Numbered from the stretch's first letter, positions 50,321 through 61,049 are shown. The stretch is DNA of 64,000 bases from Flavobacterium ginsengisoli (GCF_029625315.1 NZ_CP121110.1:2861001-2925000), one strand, 5' to 3'. Notes: a model not told the origin generated them from the sequence alone. A program made the numbers and translations.

Positions 50321-51517
50321 TTAAATGCATGATGCTTGCAATAAATTCCCCATAAAATTATGAAGACGATGACTTTCTGAATCCTCTATAAGCGAATTTA
50401 CCAGTGAAAGCAATTGACTAGAATAGTTGCTTTTTTGGTAGCATTTATTAATGATTTCAATTCCATTTTTTTGAGATTGCTTCCAAAGATTTTCATCTTC
50501 ATAAAGTGCAATTGCTTTTCTAGCAAAATCAGTTGGATCATCTTCAATGAAACCATTCCAAGACAACTTTCTATGCATTGCTTCAGAGCCGATAGAAGTT
50601 GTTGCGCTTGGCGTCCCGCATTGCATTGCTTCTAAGAGTTTGCCTTTCAAACCTGCTCCAAAACGTATTGGCGCTAAAACAACTCTAGATTTTTTCACAA
50701 TTTCATTAGCCTCTTCTGCTCTTCCCATGATATAAAAACCATTTTTAGGCTGATGCAATTGCAGTACTTTTTGCGAAGGATACGCTCCGTAAACTTCCAA
50801 AACAGCTTCTGGAAAATCTTTTTTTATAGAAGGCCAAATTGCTTCTTTTAAATATTGGACAGTGTTCCAATTCGGTTCATGAAGAAAATTTCCGATGAAA
50901 ACAAAATGCTTTCTTTCTTCAAAAGAGGGCAATTTCAAAAGCTCTTCTTCCTTCATTTCATCAACCAAAAACGGAAGATAAAATAATAAGTCTTCATTAA
51001 TCTTAAAAACATCTTTTAGAACATTCATTTCAAATTCAGAAATAATCAAAGATAAATCACATCTTAAAATACTGGCTATTTCGCGTTTTGCAACTTCCTC
51101 AGATAACAAATCTTGAATTTTAAAAGTTCTGTTTTCTTTAAACGCTTTTTGCCTTGCAGTTCTCAAACAATGCACATCTTCGGTATCTAAAATTCGGATT
51201 GCTTTCGGACATTTTTCAATCACGCGCCATCCAAATTGTTCTTCAACCATAAAGCGATCAAACAAGACAACTTTTGGATTTAATTCGGCTACAAAATCAT
51301 CAAAACTTGAAGAATTAAGTTCGATGCTTTTTTTTATTACTCCAAATTCAGACAAATCAACCATAAAATTGCTATCCTGAGCAGCGCTTGCAAATGTAAT
51401 TTCAAATCCATTTTCTTTGAAAATAGAAATCAATTGCATCATTCTTCCACCTGCCGCAGAAGACTTTGGCTCAGGCCAAACAAACCCAATAATTAAAAGT
51501 TTTTTTATCTGTTTCAT
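50321..51517 (-). CDS. glycosyltransferase, GT4-like
   Basis: The start is taken at the ATG at 51517 because MKQIKKLLIIGFVWPEPKSSAAG begins the Rossmann fold directly; an upstream ATG at 51559 adds a Lys/Cys-rich stretch without support. The 398 residues show a GT-B layout: N-terminal GGRMMQLISIFKENG, a middle hinge (FIGNFLHEPNWNTVQYL), and the C-terminal donor domain with APIRFGAGLKGKLLEAMQCGTPSATTSIGSEAM, where the Glu of KLLEAM binds the nucleotide sugar. Donor and acceptor are unknown. It stands alone, divergent from miaE, with no polysaccharide cluster around it. Confidence 0.82.
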   Translation of the reverse strand: MKQIKKLLIIGFVWPEPKSSAAGGRMMQLISIFKENGFEITFASAAQDSNFMVDLSEFGVIKKSIELNSSSFDDFVAELNPKVVLFDRFMVEEQFGWRVIEKCPKAIRILDTEDVHCLRTARQKAFKENRTFKIQDLLSEEVAKREIASILRCDLSLIISEFEMNVLKDVFKINEDLLFYLPFLVDEMKEEELLKLPSFEERKHFVFIGNFLHEPNWNTVQYLKEAIWPSIKKDFPEAVLEVYGAYPSQKVLQLHQPKNGFYIMGRAEEANEIVKKSRVVLAPIRFGAGLKGKLLEAMQCGTPSATTSIGSEAMHRKLSWNGFIEDDPTDFARKAIALYEDENLWKQSQKNGIEIINKCYQKSNYSSQLLSLVNSLIEDSESHRLHNFMGNLLQASCI

Positions 51518-51630
51518 TTTATTTGGTTTCATTTTACAAAATAATGCTTTTTTGCACATTTTTGCATCATATTTACTGACTTTCGGTTGTAAAAAAACAC
51601 TAATTTTGCAAAACTAAATTCTTAGAAATT

Positions 51631-52212
51631 ATGTTAGGATTAAAATTAGCTACAGACCCTCGATGGGTAAATATCGTCGAATCGAATATCGAAGAAATTT
51701 TAACTGATCACGCATGGTGCGAACAAAAAGTCGCTTCAAACGCTATTAGCATTGTGACGTATAATTCTGAAATCGAAGAATTAGTAACCGAAATGCTTGA
51801 AATTGCCAGAGAAGAATTGGAGCATTTTCAAATGGTTCATAATATCATAAAGGAACGCGGACTTACGCTAGGACGCGAACGAAAAGATCATTACGTAAAT
51901 GAACTGTTTAAATTCATGAAAAAAGATGGTAGCCGTAGAGATGCACTTTGCGACCGATTATTGTTCTCTGCAATGATTGAAGCCAGAAGTTGCGAGCGTT
52001 TTAAAGTCCTTTCAGAAAATATTAAAGACGAAAAACTAGCTACATTCTACAGAGATTTAATGATTTCTGAAGCGGGACATTATACTACATTTTTAGGCTT
52101 TGCCAGAAAATACCAAGACAACATCGACATTGATAAAAGATGGAAAGAATGGATTGAATATGAAGGTTCTATTATTACCAATTATGGTAAAAGTGAAACC
52201 GTTCACGGATAA
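51631..52212 (+). CDS. miaE: tRNA-(ms[2]io[6]A)-hydroxylase
   Basis: MiaE is a di-iron monooxygenase that hydroxylates the isopentenyl group of 2-methylthio-N6-isopentenyladenosine at tRNA position 37. The 193 residues form the ferritin-like four-helix bundle. Iron ligands are visible in NIEEILTDHAWCEQK, REELEHFQMVH, MIEARSCERFKVL and MISEAGHYTTFLGFA. The N-terminal LGLKLATDPRWVN is typical of the family. Frame intact. A TAATTTTG box about 17 bases before the ATG (51600-51607) fits a promoter. Confidence 0.92.
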   Translation: MLGLKLATDPRWVNIVESNIEEILTDHAWCEQKVASNAISIVTYNSEIEELVTEMLEIAREELEHFQMVHNIIKERGLTLGRERKDHYVNELFKFMKKDGSRRDALCDRLLFSAMIEARSCERFKVLSENIKDEKLATFYRDLMISEAGHYTTFLGFARKYQDNIDIDKRWKEWIEYEGSIITNYGKSETVHG

Positions 52213-52265
52213 ATTACGCTCTTTTTTTATTACTCTATTTTCATATTTAAACACCACTATTCGCT

Positions 52266-55024
52266 ATGCAGAAAAGTAAATCCAGATCAATCGTTTTTAA
52301 AATTGCGAAGTATTTCGGAATAACTTTCGCGGTTATTATAGGATTATTATTTTTAATGCCTATCGTCTTTGAGGACCAAATTAAAGAGCAAATAAAGAAA
52401 ACAGCCAATGAAAGATTAAGCGCAGAATTAAATTATTCTGATGTTTCTGTTTCATTTTTTCATCATTTTCCTTCTCTTACTTTAACTTTAGATAATTTAA
52501 GTTTGAATGGTTCTGCGCCATACAAAAACGAAAAATTCATCACCGCAAAAGAGGTTTCTTTTGGAATCAATGTGGCAAGTCTTATTTTTAGCAAATCGGT
52601 AAAAATTGACCAGATCTATTTATCTGATTCTTTTATAAACGTAAAAGTAAATCCAAACGGAGAAGCAAATTACAATATTTATAAATCGCAAGAACAAGCT
52701 TCACAATCAAATGACAGTTCTGATACTGCTTTAAAGCTAGAACGAATTGAAATTTTGAACAGTAAAATTATTTACGACGACAAATCGACAAAAGTTCATT
52801 TTGATGCTTATGGCTTCAATTATTTAGGAAAAGGAGATTTAAATAAAGCCGTTTTTGATTTGTATTCGAAAGCCAAAATCGAAAAATTGAATATCGTTTA
52901 CGAAGACGAACCGTATTTAATGAATAAAAAAATTGATGCTGATTTGATTACCAAAGTCAACATTAACTCGCTTTCTTTCTTTTTCCAACAGAATAACCTT
53001 AAAATCAATCAGCTCTTGGTAGACTTTAAAGGTAAATTTGATATTTTGAAAGATGGCTACAACATGGATTTTGTTATTAAATCTGATAACAGTAATTTAT
53101 ATGACGTTTTTACCGCCTTTCCTCCAAAATATATTACTTGGCTTTCTAAAACTGAATTAAAAGGAAATACGAATCTTTTATTGACTTTAAAAGGAAAATA
53201 TATTGCGTCGGAAAACATTGGTCCAGATTTGGATTTGGATGTAAAAATAAACGACGGATTTGTCAATTACAACAAAAGCGCATTTCGGTTTCAAACCTAA
53301 ATTTAGACATCAAAACAACTGTTCCGTCTTTAAACCCTGATTTAGTTATTGTTGATGCTAAAAATCTTTCTCTAAATATTAATCAGGATTATTTAAAATC
53401 TAAGTTTTTGGTGAAAGGAATAAACACACCAGAAATCAATGCCGATTTTAAAGCTAAAATTGATCTTGAAAAACTAACCAAAGCACTTGGAATTCCTGAT
53501 ATTGAATTAAAAGGAGCTTTAGCTGGAGATATAAAAGCAAATGGAGTATTTGACCAAAAGAACAAACGTTTTCCTGTTACAAACGGAACCCTTAATTTGG
53601 ATAATGGATATTTAAAAACACCTTACTATCCAAATCCTATTACAAATATTACGATTAAATCTAAAATCGTAAACCAAAAAGGAACTTTTGAAGATTTAAA
53701 AGTAAGCTTAACACCAACTCAATTTACTTTTGAAGGAAAACCAGTTTTTGTACAAGCCGATTTAAGCAATTTTGACGATTTAAATTACGACATAAAAGCA
53801 AAAGGCGAATTGGATGTTAGCAGAATTTATAAAGTTTTCTCTCAAAAAGGACTTGATCTGGATGGTTTCGTAAAAGCTGATGTATCGCTAAAAGGAAAAC
53901 AAAGCGATGCAGAAAAAGGAAATTACAGCAAGTTAAATAATAGAGGGACACTTGAATTAAGAAACATCGGAATTGCTTCTGAATATCTTCCAAAGAAATT
54001 CATCATCAAAGAAGGTATTTTCAAAATTAATCAGGATAAAATGTCGTTCAATAATTTCTTGGCCGCTTATGGACAATCAGATTTTAAAATGAATGGTTAT
54101 TTACAAAATGTTTTCAATTATGTAATGACCAATACAGGCGTTTTAAAAGGCTCTTTTAAAGTTTCTTCTCGATATATCAATGTTGATGAATTTATGTCAA
54201 GCGTAGACCCAAATACACCTGTAACGCAAAGCTCTGCTCCAAAAACAGAAGTAAAACAATCAGACAACACACAAACTGGCGTAATTATTATTCCAAGCAA
54301 TCTGAACTTACAGCTGATTGCAAATGCCCAAAAAGTAAATTTTGACAAATTAAACCTGCAAAATGCAACTGGAAATTTAACCATGAAGAATGGTAAATTA
54401 ACAATGCAGAATACTGGCTTTAATTTAATTGGATGCAATGTTTCTATGAATGCCAATTATCAAGCTGTAACTCCGCAAAAAGCAAATTTTGATTATGCAA
54501 TAAAAGCTACAGATTTTGATATTAAAAGAGCCTATAACGAAATTGAAGTTTTCAGGAAAATGGCAAGTGCAGCAGAGAAAGCGCAAGGAATTGTTTCTTT
54601 AGATTATCAATTAAAAGGCCGTTTAAACGCAAATATGGATCCTGTCTACCCTTCTCTTGTGGGCGGCGGAACACTTTCTGTAAAAGATGTAAAAGTAAGA
54701 GGTCTGAAAATGTTTAATGCCGTAAGTAAACAAACAAATACGGAATCTATAAAAAATCCAGATCTTTCAAAAGTTGATATTAAAACAACAGTTAAAAACA
54801 ATATTATTACCGTAGAACGTTTTAAATTTAAATTTGCAGGCTTTAGACCAAGAATCGAAGGGACATCAAGCTTAGATGGAAGACTGAACCTTAAAATGCG
54901 TTTAGGATTGCCTCCTTTCGGTATTTTCGGAATTCCGCTGACAGTTACAGGAACACAAGATAATCCAAAAGTAAAAGTGGGAAGAAAGACTGAAGATTTA
55001 GAGGAAACTAAGGATACTGAATAA
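52266..55024 (+). CDS. AsmA-family envelope protein (one frameshift)
   Basis: The corrected product has about 919 residues. One transmembrane helix at about residues 12-35 (FKIAKYFGITFAVIIGLLF) anchors it in the inner membrane, and the rest is a long repeating beta structure in the periplasm, as in AsmA/TamB-type proteins thought to bridge the envelope and carry phospholipids. The AsmA C-terminal region is seen in KLTMQNTGFNLIGCNVSMNANYQA and RPRIEGTSSLDGRLNLKMRLGLPPFGI. The frame breaks near 53279-53284 (KSA|VSVSNLNLDI), where one base is missing in AGCGCATT. If the true reading was AGCAGCATT this is also a GCWGC site, but AGCGCAATT is equally possible. Confidence 0.85.
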
Positions 55025-55052
55025 GGATTTAAAAATTCTAATACAAAAATAA

Positions 55053-55080
55053 AAACCGAGGCACAAGCTTCGGTTTTTTT
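55053..55080. terminator. terminator between convergent genes
   Basis: AACCGAGGC pairs with GCTTCGGTT around ACAA (one bulge), flanked by an A run and a T run, so it may act in both directions. Confidence 0.75.
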
Positions 55081-55083
55081 ATT

Positions 55084-56379
55084 TTAAACTCTATATATGA
55101 TTTTAGAAACATATAAAATTCCTTTAGCCAACAACCACAATAAGGCTGCCACCCCTAGCAGTTTCCAAGCCCAAGCTTTACTTCTTTTCCAATCAGAGAA
55201 AAACGAAAATATTTCAAAATATTTAATGACTACATAAGCACTTGTTCCTATCAGCGAAAACCAAACAACTTCATTTAAATGATAACTGAAGCCGTACAAG
55301 AAAGTTAAACTTAAAAAAAGTACGGTTACAAATTGCAGATAGTAATAATTTCTGAAATCATATCTGTAGTTCATTTTCAAGGACAAAATTAAGAACGATA
55401 TCGCCAACAAACTTATTAAAGCGGCAATAACATTATAAAAAAGAAAATTGTCTTGAAAAATCAGCACTAAAACTACAACAACAGCAATTACAGTACATCC
55501 GCCAAGAGAATTTATACCTCTTTCTCTTCTATCATTTTTAAAGGGAAATAAAACCGGATATAAATACTTTTCTAAAGTACGCCAAAAAGGCAAAGCATAA
55601 ATTGTCGCAATTCCTGATAATACAATTTCGTAGTTATAAAAAATGTCTTGCGGAACTCTGTATAGCACATACAAAAGCGCAAGCGTAAGACATAAAGCAG
55701 GAAGACAAATTGTTTTTACCGCTTCCCAAGAGTTTTCACCCCAAAAGTTATTTTCTATTTTAAAAATATACCGTTTAATTAAATATTCTTTCGTAAAAAG
55801 AGCTGTAGATTGACTCCACAACAAACACAGTCCTACATGAATCACAACTGTACGAAGTACAAATTCATCTATAGAAACTCCGTAATAGATACAAAAAGCG
55901 CTTGCAATCAGCAATTCGTAAGTCAACAAGATTGGTGAAAATAAAAACTTTAATAATGGCGCTAAATGCCTAATAACAAAATCAATCAACAAACTCCAAT
56001 ATCGCTTAAACAAAGCTAGAATAGCACAAATAGCAATAAATGCAGACAGATAAAACATCCAATTTGCCAGCGATTGCGCTTGTAGCCAGAATTGAACTGC
56101 AGAACCTTTTGGCGGAGCATACACTATTTTAGAATTAGCAAAAACTTCTAAAGCTAATTGATCTCGTACTTTATCATCAATTTTTGAAAATTCATTTTTG
56201 TGTTTCATCCAGAATTGTTCTGTTTCAAAACCGTTCTTTTTAAGAACTTCAAATTCATACAAAACATTTTTCTGTTCTTCGCTTAACGAATTTAAATAAC
56301 TGCTAACATTATTATCTGAAACAGCTTTTCCGTAAGCACTAAAACAACACAGCAGTATAAGTATTATTATTTTTTTCAA
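55084..56379 (-). CDS. multi-pass membrane protein of unknown function
   Basis: The 431-residue protein has a signal peptide (ending AYGKA), a periplasmic helical region (about 20-105; EEQKNVLYEFEVLKK, QFWMKHKNEFSKI) and then about ten hydrophobic segments from residue 110 to the end (FYLSAFIAICAILAL, VIHVGLCLLW, ICLPALCLTLALLYVLY, IAVVVVLVLIF and others) with short basic loops. I find no motif for a transporter, channel or enzyme. The signal-plus-soluble-domain-plus-many-helices plan recalls some mechanosensitive-channel or sensor proteins, but that is only a resemblance. Confidence 0.65.
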   Translation of the reverse strand: MKKIIILILLCCFSAYGKAVSDNNVSSYLNSLSEEQKNVLYEFEVLKKNGFETEQFWMKHKNEFSKIDDKVRDQLALEVFANSKIVYAPPKGSAVQFWLQAQSLANWMFYLSAFIAICAILALFKRYWSLLIDFVIRHLAPLLKFLFSPILLTYELLIASAFCIYYGVSIDEFVLRTVVIHVGLCLLWSQSTALFTKEYLIKRYIFKIENNFWGENSWEAVKTICLPALCLTLALLYVLYRVPQDIFYNYEIVLSGIATIYALPFWRTLEKYLYPVLFPFKNDRRERGINSLGGCTVIAVVVVLVLIFQDNFLFYNVIAALISLLAISFLILSLKMNYRYDFRNYYYLQFVTVLFLSLTFLYGFSYHLNEVVWFSLIGTSAYVVIKYFEIFSFFSDWKRSKAWAWKLLGVAALLWLLAKGILYVSKIIYRV

Positions 56380-56458
56380 CTTTTAATATTTAGGACAATG
56401 AAAACAAACATAAAAGTAAATATAAGTTTTAAAGTCTTTATAAAAGTATAAAAAACAA

Positions 56459-56487
56459 AAAACCCGATCATTTCTGAACGGGTTTTT
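56459..56487 (-). terminator. terminator after rpmA
   Basis: AAACCCG pairs with CGGGTTT on the leftward transcript, with a U run beyond. It lies about 25 bases after the rpmA stop. Confidence 0.75.
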
Positions 56488-56509
56488 TATAAAAAGTAAT
56501 CTATGATTA

Positions 56510-56770
56510 TTATGCCTCGAATGGGATAATAGATACATAAGATTTGTTATCTCTTTTCTTTTGGAACTTAACAACTCCAGCAACTCTTGCGTGAAGAGTG
56601 TGATCTTTACTAATGTAAACGTTTTCACCTGGATTGTGTTTTGAACCTCTTTGTCTAACGATGATGTTTCCAGCAATAGCGGCTTGACCACCATAAATCT
56701 TAACGCCTAGACGTTTTGATTCTGATTCTCTACCATTCTTCGAACTACCGACACCTTTCTTGTGAGCCAT
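56510..56770 (-). CDS. rpmA: 50S ribosomal protein L27
   Basis: The 86-residue protein is complete: [23 protein letters not shown] at the N-terminus, [22 protein letters not shown] in the middle and [11 protein letters not shown] at the end. L27 reaches the peptidyl transferase centre of the ribosome. It is the second gene of the classic rplU-rpmA operon, 24 bases after the corrected rplU stop. Confidence 0.97.
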
Positions 56771-56794
56771 GACGTATGAGTTTAAATATTGTTA

Positions 56795-57230
56795 TTATTC
56801 TTTAGTAGCTTCTTTTTTTGCTTTTGGAGTCGCTTTTTTGCTTTTGGAGCTTCTACTTCTTCAGTAGTCGCTTCTTCTGCTACAACTGCTTTTTTAGTGC
56901 CGCTTTTTTAGTTCCTCCTGCTGCAGTAATACCTTCAATTACAATTTGTGTAAGATATTGTCTGTGACCATTTCTTTTTTTGTATCCTTTTCTTCTTTTC
57001 TTTTTGAAAACGATAACTTTATCACCTTTTAAGTGTTGTAACACTTTAGCTTCTACTGAAGCACCTTCTATAGCTGGGGCGCCTAAAGTTACATTTCCGT
57101 TATCATCTAATAAAAGAACTTTGTCAAAAGAAACTTTTGAACCTTCTTCATTAGCTAAACGGTGAACATAAACCTTTAAGTCTTTGCTTACTTTAAATTG
57201 TTGCCCTGCTATCTCTACGATTGCATACAT
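56795..57230 (-). CDS. rplU: 50S ribosomal protein L21 with charged C-terminal extension (two frameshifts)
   Basis: L21 proper is intact (MYAIVEIAGQQFKVSKDLKVYVH, VLLLDDNGNVTLGAP, VIVFKKKRRKGYKKRNGHRQYLTQIVIEGI). After about residue 103 comes an Ala/Lys/Glu-rich tail with repeated KAKK words. Two one-base losses break it: at 56904-56909 (GCGGCACT, one base short) and in the A run at 56835-56841. Correcting both gives 145 residues ending KAKKEATKE at a stop at 56795-56797. Without correction the protein would stop at about 116 residues and still contain the whole ribosomal domain, so the second part rests on the frame argument. Such tails are common in Bacteroidota L21. Confidence 0.9.
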
Positions 57231-57260
57231 ACCAAATTGATTTATTGATTTTTAAGGTTG

Positions 57261-57290
57261 CAAATATACAACTAATAATTTACTGTGCAA
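57261..57290 (-). promoter_or_regulatory. promoter of rplU-rpmA
   Basis: On the leftward strand a -33 TTG (57288-57290), a 19-base spacer and a -7 TATATTTG (57261-57268) match the Bacteroidota sigma-ABfr consensus fully, about 30 bases before the rplU start. Confidence 0.75.
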
Positions 57291-57432
57291 TCCCTAAAAG
57301 CAAAAATATTTTTACTTAAAAAAACCTTGTTTTTCAGGCAGTTCTACATCAAAAACAAAATTATTTTAAAGTAAAAGATTGTTAAAATCACATTAATTTA
57401 AAAACAAATCTGTAATACCTAATTAAAAAAAA

Positions 57433-57440
57433 CTATTTTT
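57433..57440 (+). promoter_or_regulatory. probable -7 box of the M16 operon
   Basis: TATTTTTG matches TAnnTTTG and lies 63 bases before the first M16 start codon. Confidence 0.5.
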
Positions 57441-57503
57441 GGTGTAACCAAAATCAACTCTTGTCTACCTACTACTGTTGATATTTTAAAATTATTAATC
57501 TTT

Positions 57504-58827
57504 ATGAAAAAATCAATAATGATGTTAAGTGTCTGCATTAATGCTTGGCGGAGTGGCTCATGCCCAAAAAGTAGCTTTCGAAGAATACGATTTAGACAAT
57601 GGGCTACATGTCATTTTACACAATGACCCTTCGGCTCCAGTCGTGATCACTTCGGTAATGTATCATGTTGGATCAAAAGACGAACGCCCAGACAGAACTG
57701 GTTTTGCACATTTTTTTGAACATCTATTATTTGAAGGAACCCAAAATATAAAACGCGGAGAATGGATGAAAATTGTTACTGCTAACGGAGGTGTAAACAA
57801 CGCAAATACCTCTGATGACAGAACATATTATTATGAAGTTTTTCCATCTAACAGTTTAGAACTTGGTCTATGGATGGAATCTGAAAGACTGATGCATCCT
57901 ATTATTAATAAAATTGGAGTTGACACGCAAAATGAAGTAGTTAAAGAAGAAAAAAGAATGCGTTACGACAATCAGCCATACGGAAATATTCTTCCCGAGG
58001 TTAAAAAGAATATGTTCAAAAATCATCCTTACAGATGGACCACTATTGGCTCTATGAAAGATTTGGATGCTGCAACTCTTGAAGAATTCCAAGCTTTCAA
58101 CAAAAAATTCTATACTCCAAATAATGCCGTTTTAGTGGTTGCTGGAGATTTCGAAAAAACAAAAACAAAAGAATGGATTCAGAAATATTTTGGACCAATT
58201 CCGCGAGGCGAAGAAGTTAAAAAACAAACCTATACAGAAGATCCGATCACTCAAACGATTAAAGCTACTTACGAAGATCCAAACATCCAGATTCCGATGA
58301 TTGTAGCTTCTTACAGAACGCCTTCAATGAAAACAAGGGATGCAAGGGTTTTAGATTTAATTTCATCTTATTTAAGTGATGGAAAAAGTTCTAAACTGTA
58401 CAAGAAAATTGTAGACGACAAAAAAATGGCGTTGCAAATTGGTGCTGTAGGTTTTAGCCAAGAAGATTACGGAATGTATATTCTGTATGGTCTTCCAATG
58501 GCTCCATACACAACAGCCGATATTTTAAAAGAAATGGATGAGGAAATTGTAAAAATTCAAACCGATCTTATTTCTGAAAAAGATTACGAAAAATTACAAA
58601 ACAAATTCGATAACAATTATGTAAATGCCAATTCGAGCGTAGAAGGAATTGCAGAAAATCTAGCTTCATATTATTTACTTTATGGCGATGTAAATCTGAT
58701 TAATACCGAAATCGACATTTATCATTCTATAACAAGAGAAGAAATAAGAGAAGTTGCCAAGAAATATTTAAACCCGAACCAACGTTTGATTTTAGATTAT
58801 GTTCCAACTGCCAAATCTCAAAACTAA
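57504..58827 (+). CDS. M16-family zinc metallopeptidase, catalytic subunit (one frameshift)
   Basis: The corrected product has 440 residues from the ATG at 57504. A signal peptide (ending AHAQ) precedes the M16 domain, with the inverted zinc motif HFFEH (His69, Glu72, His73) and the third ligand Glu downstream in QNEVVKEEKRMR. An extra T at 57531-57536 (GCTGCA read as GTCTGCA) falls in the signal peptide, so without correction the gene seems to lack a signal. It lies 12 bases before a second M16 gene lacking the zinc motif; the pair resembles the heterodimeric M16B proteases in which one subunit is catalytic. It should act in the periplasm on peptides or unfolded proteins. Confidence 0.92.
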
Positions 58828-58839
58828 GAATATCGAATC

Positions 58840-60888
58840 ATGAAAAAAATATATCCTTTTTTAATCCTTATTTTCCTAACTGGAATTATGCAAGCACAAG
58901 ATCGTCCACAACCCAAACCAGGAAATGCCCCAGTAGTCAACATCAAAAAACCGCAGACCTTTGTTTTAGCAAACGGAATGAAGGTTTTGGTTGTTGAAAA
59001 CCATAAATTGCCTAGAGTTAGCTTTACACTTACTTTAGACAACGCTCCTTTTACTGAAGGCAACAAAAAAGGCGTTGACGAATTAACTAGTAGCTTAATT
59101 GGAAACGGAACTAAAAAAACAACCAAAGAGGCCTTTAACGAAGAAATTGATTTTTATGGAGCTAATATCAATTTTACTTCTCAAGGTGCTTATGCAAGTT
59201 CATTATCAAAATATTCTGCACGCGTTTTAGAACTTTTAGCAGAAGGCGCTTTACAGCCAAATTTCACTCAAACCGAATTTGACAAAGAAAAAGCAAAACT
59301 TTTAGAAGGCCTTAAAGCTGACGAAAAAAGCGTTCCTGCTATTTCAAACCGAGTGGTCGATGTTTTAGCTTTCGGAAAAAATCATCCAACAGGAGAATAT
59401 CTTTCTGAAGAAACTGTAAAAAATGTAACGCTTGCAGATGTTCAAAACAACTACAATACTTACTTTGTTCCAGAAAACGCTTATTTAGTTGTTATTGGAG
59501 ATATCAAATTTAAAGAAGTAAAAGCTGCTGTTGAGAAATTATTCAGCGGATGGAAAAAGCAAGCGACACCAAAAAACACTTACCCAAATCCGACGAATGT
59601 TTCAAACTTACAAATTGATTTTGTTGATGTTCCAAATGCGGTTCAATCTGAAATTTCATTAGTAAATACTGTAAATTTAAGAATGAGCGATCCCGATTTT
59701 TTCCCTGCAGTAATTGCAAATCAAATTCTTGGAGGCGATTTCAATAGTTACTTAAATATGAATTTACGCGAAGAACATGCTTGGACGTATGGCGCAAATT
59801 CTAGCATTGGAAGCGGAAAATATGTTACCAAATTTAAAGCTTCATCAGCAGTTAGAAACACTGTAACAGATAGTGCTGTTGTTCAATTTGTAAAAGAAAT
59901 AAAACGAATTAGAACAGAAAGAGTTGATCCAGAAGTTTTAAGAAATGTAAAAGCTGGATATATTGGAAGATTTGTAATGCAAGTTGAAAAACCGCAAGCT
60001 GTTGCACGTTACGCTTTGAACATTGAAACAGAAAAACTTCCTGCCGATTTCTACGAAAAATACATCCAAACAATCAATAATGTTACTGCAGACGATATTT
60101 ATCGTGTTGCAAACAAATATTTCTTATTGGACAATATGCGTATTGTGATTGTCGGAAAAGGATCGGATGTAATTTCTGGTTTAGAAAAATTACAAATTCC
60201 GATTTATTATTTCGATAAATATGGAAATCCTGTTGAAAAACCCGCGACAAAAAAAGAAGCTCCTAAAGATATTAGCGCTAAAACAGTTTTTGAAAACTAT
60301 ATCAATGCAATTGGAGGAGAAAAAGCGGTTAGCGCAGTAAAAACTTTATACATGAACGGCTCTACAACTGTTCCTCAAGCTCCTACTCCATTAACTTTTA
60401 CTTCTAAATTAGATTCAAAAGGAAAAATGATGGTTTCACTTTCAATGGGAACTATGAATTTAATGAAACAAGTTGTGAATGAAAAAGGCGCTTATGTAGA
60501 ACAACAAGGAAAAAGAAAAAACCTTGAAGGCGAAGATTTAGCCGAAATGAAAGCAAATGCAGCGCCATTTGAAGAATTACAACTTGCAAAGAGAACCGAC
60601 CTAAAAGTAGAAGGAATTGAACCAATTAACGGAAGTGATGCTTACGTAATTAAAGACGGTAAAACAAAGTATTATTATGACGTTAAATCTGGCTTAAAAA
60701 CAGCCGAATCTAAAGTTCGTGAGCAAGGCGGAAAATCAGTAGAACAAATCACCAATTTTAACGATTATAAAGAAGTAAAAGGCATTAAAGTTCCTTTTAA
60801 TTTAGTTCAAAATGTTGGCTTTGAATTAGATATCAAAATGTCTGATATTAAAATAAACGAAGGCGTTTCTGAGAAGGATTTTCTTTAA
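58840..60888 (+). CDS. M16-family protein, probable non-catalytic partner with C-terminal extension
   Basis: The 682-residue protein has a signal peptide (ending MQAQ) and two M16 half-domains (about 35-460). Where the zinc motif should be it reads KKGVDELTSSLIGNGT, with no HxxEH, so it cannot bind zinc. It keeps the Arg/Tyr motif of the partner subunit in NLREEHAWTYGANSSIGSG. A further domain of about 200 residues (about 480-682; ENYINAIGGEKAVSAVKTLYMNG, TKYYYDVKSGLKTAESK) looks like the LolA/outer-membrane lipoprotein sorting fold seen at the end of other Bacteroidota M16 proteins. Translational linkage with the preceding catalytic gene supports a complex. Confidence 0.9.
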   Translation: MKKIYPFLILIFLTGIMQAQDRPQPKPGNAPVVNIKKPQTFVLANGMKVLVVENHKLPRVSFTLTLDNAPFTEGNKKGVDELTSSLIGNGTKKTTKEAFNEEIDFYGANINFTSQGAYASSLSKYSARVLELLAEGALQPNFTQTEFDKEKAKLLEGLKADEKSVPAISNRVVDVLAFGKNHPTGEYLSEETVKNVTLADVQNNYNTYFVPENAYLVVIGDIKFKEVKAAVEKLFSGWKKQATPKNTYPNPTNVSNLQIDFVDVPNAVQSEISLVNTVNLRMSDPDFFPAVIANQILGGDFNSYLNMNLREEHAWTYGANSSIGSGKYVTKFKASSAVRNTVTDSAVVQFVKEIKRIRTERVDPEVLRNVKAGYIGRFVMQVEKPQAVARYALNIETEKLPADFYEKYIQTINNVTADDIYRVANKYFLLDNMRIVIVGKGSDVISGLEKLQIPIYYFDKYGNPVEKPATKKEAPKDISAKTVFENYINAIGGEKAVSAVKTLYMNGSTTVPQAPTPLTFTSKLDSKGKMMVSLSMGTMNLMKQVVNEKGAYVEQQGKRKNLEGEDLAEMKANAAPFEELQLAKRTDLKVEGIEPINGSDAYVIKDGKTKYYYDVKSGLKTAESKVREQGGKSVEQITNFNDYKEVKGIKVPFNLVQNVGFELDIKMSDIKINEGVSEKDFL

Positions 60889-60934
60889 GGTGCTAAGGTT
60901 CTGAGATACTAAGTTGCTAAGTGTTTAAGATTTT

Positions 60935-60979
60935 AAGGCTTTGTCAAAGTTTGAAACTTTGACAAAGCCTTTTTTTTAT
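60935..60979 (+). terminator. terminator after the M16 operon
   Basis: AAGGCTTTGTCAAAGTT pairs perfectly with AACTTTGACAAAGCCTT around TGA and is followed by a T run. Just before it, 60890-60921, lies a short direct-repeat stretch of TGCTAAG-like words. Confidence 0.9.
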
Positions 60980-61014
60980 TACCAGGTTGTCAGTTTGAAC
61001 GAATTAGAAGTCCG

Positions 61015-61042
61015 CTCATAACTCATAACTCATAACTCATAA
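61015..61042. repeat. tandem heptamer repeat
   Basis: Four perfect copies of CTCATAA lie just after the EamA gene stop (that gene is on the other strand). Confidence 0.8.
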
Positions 61043-61049
61043 TTCAAAA

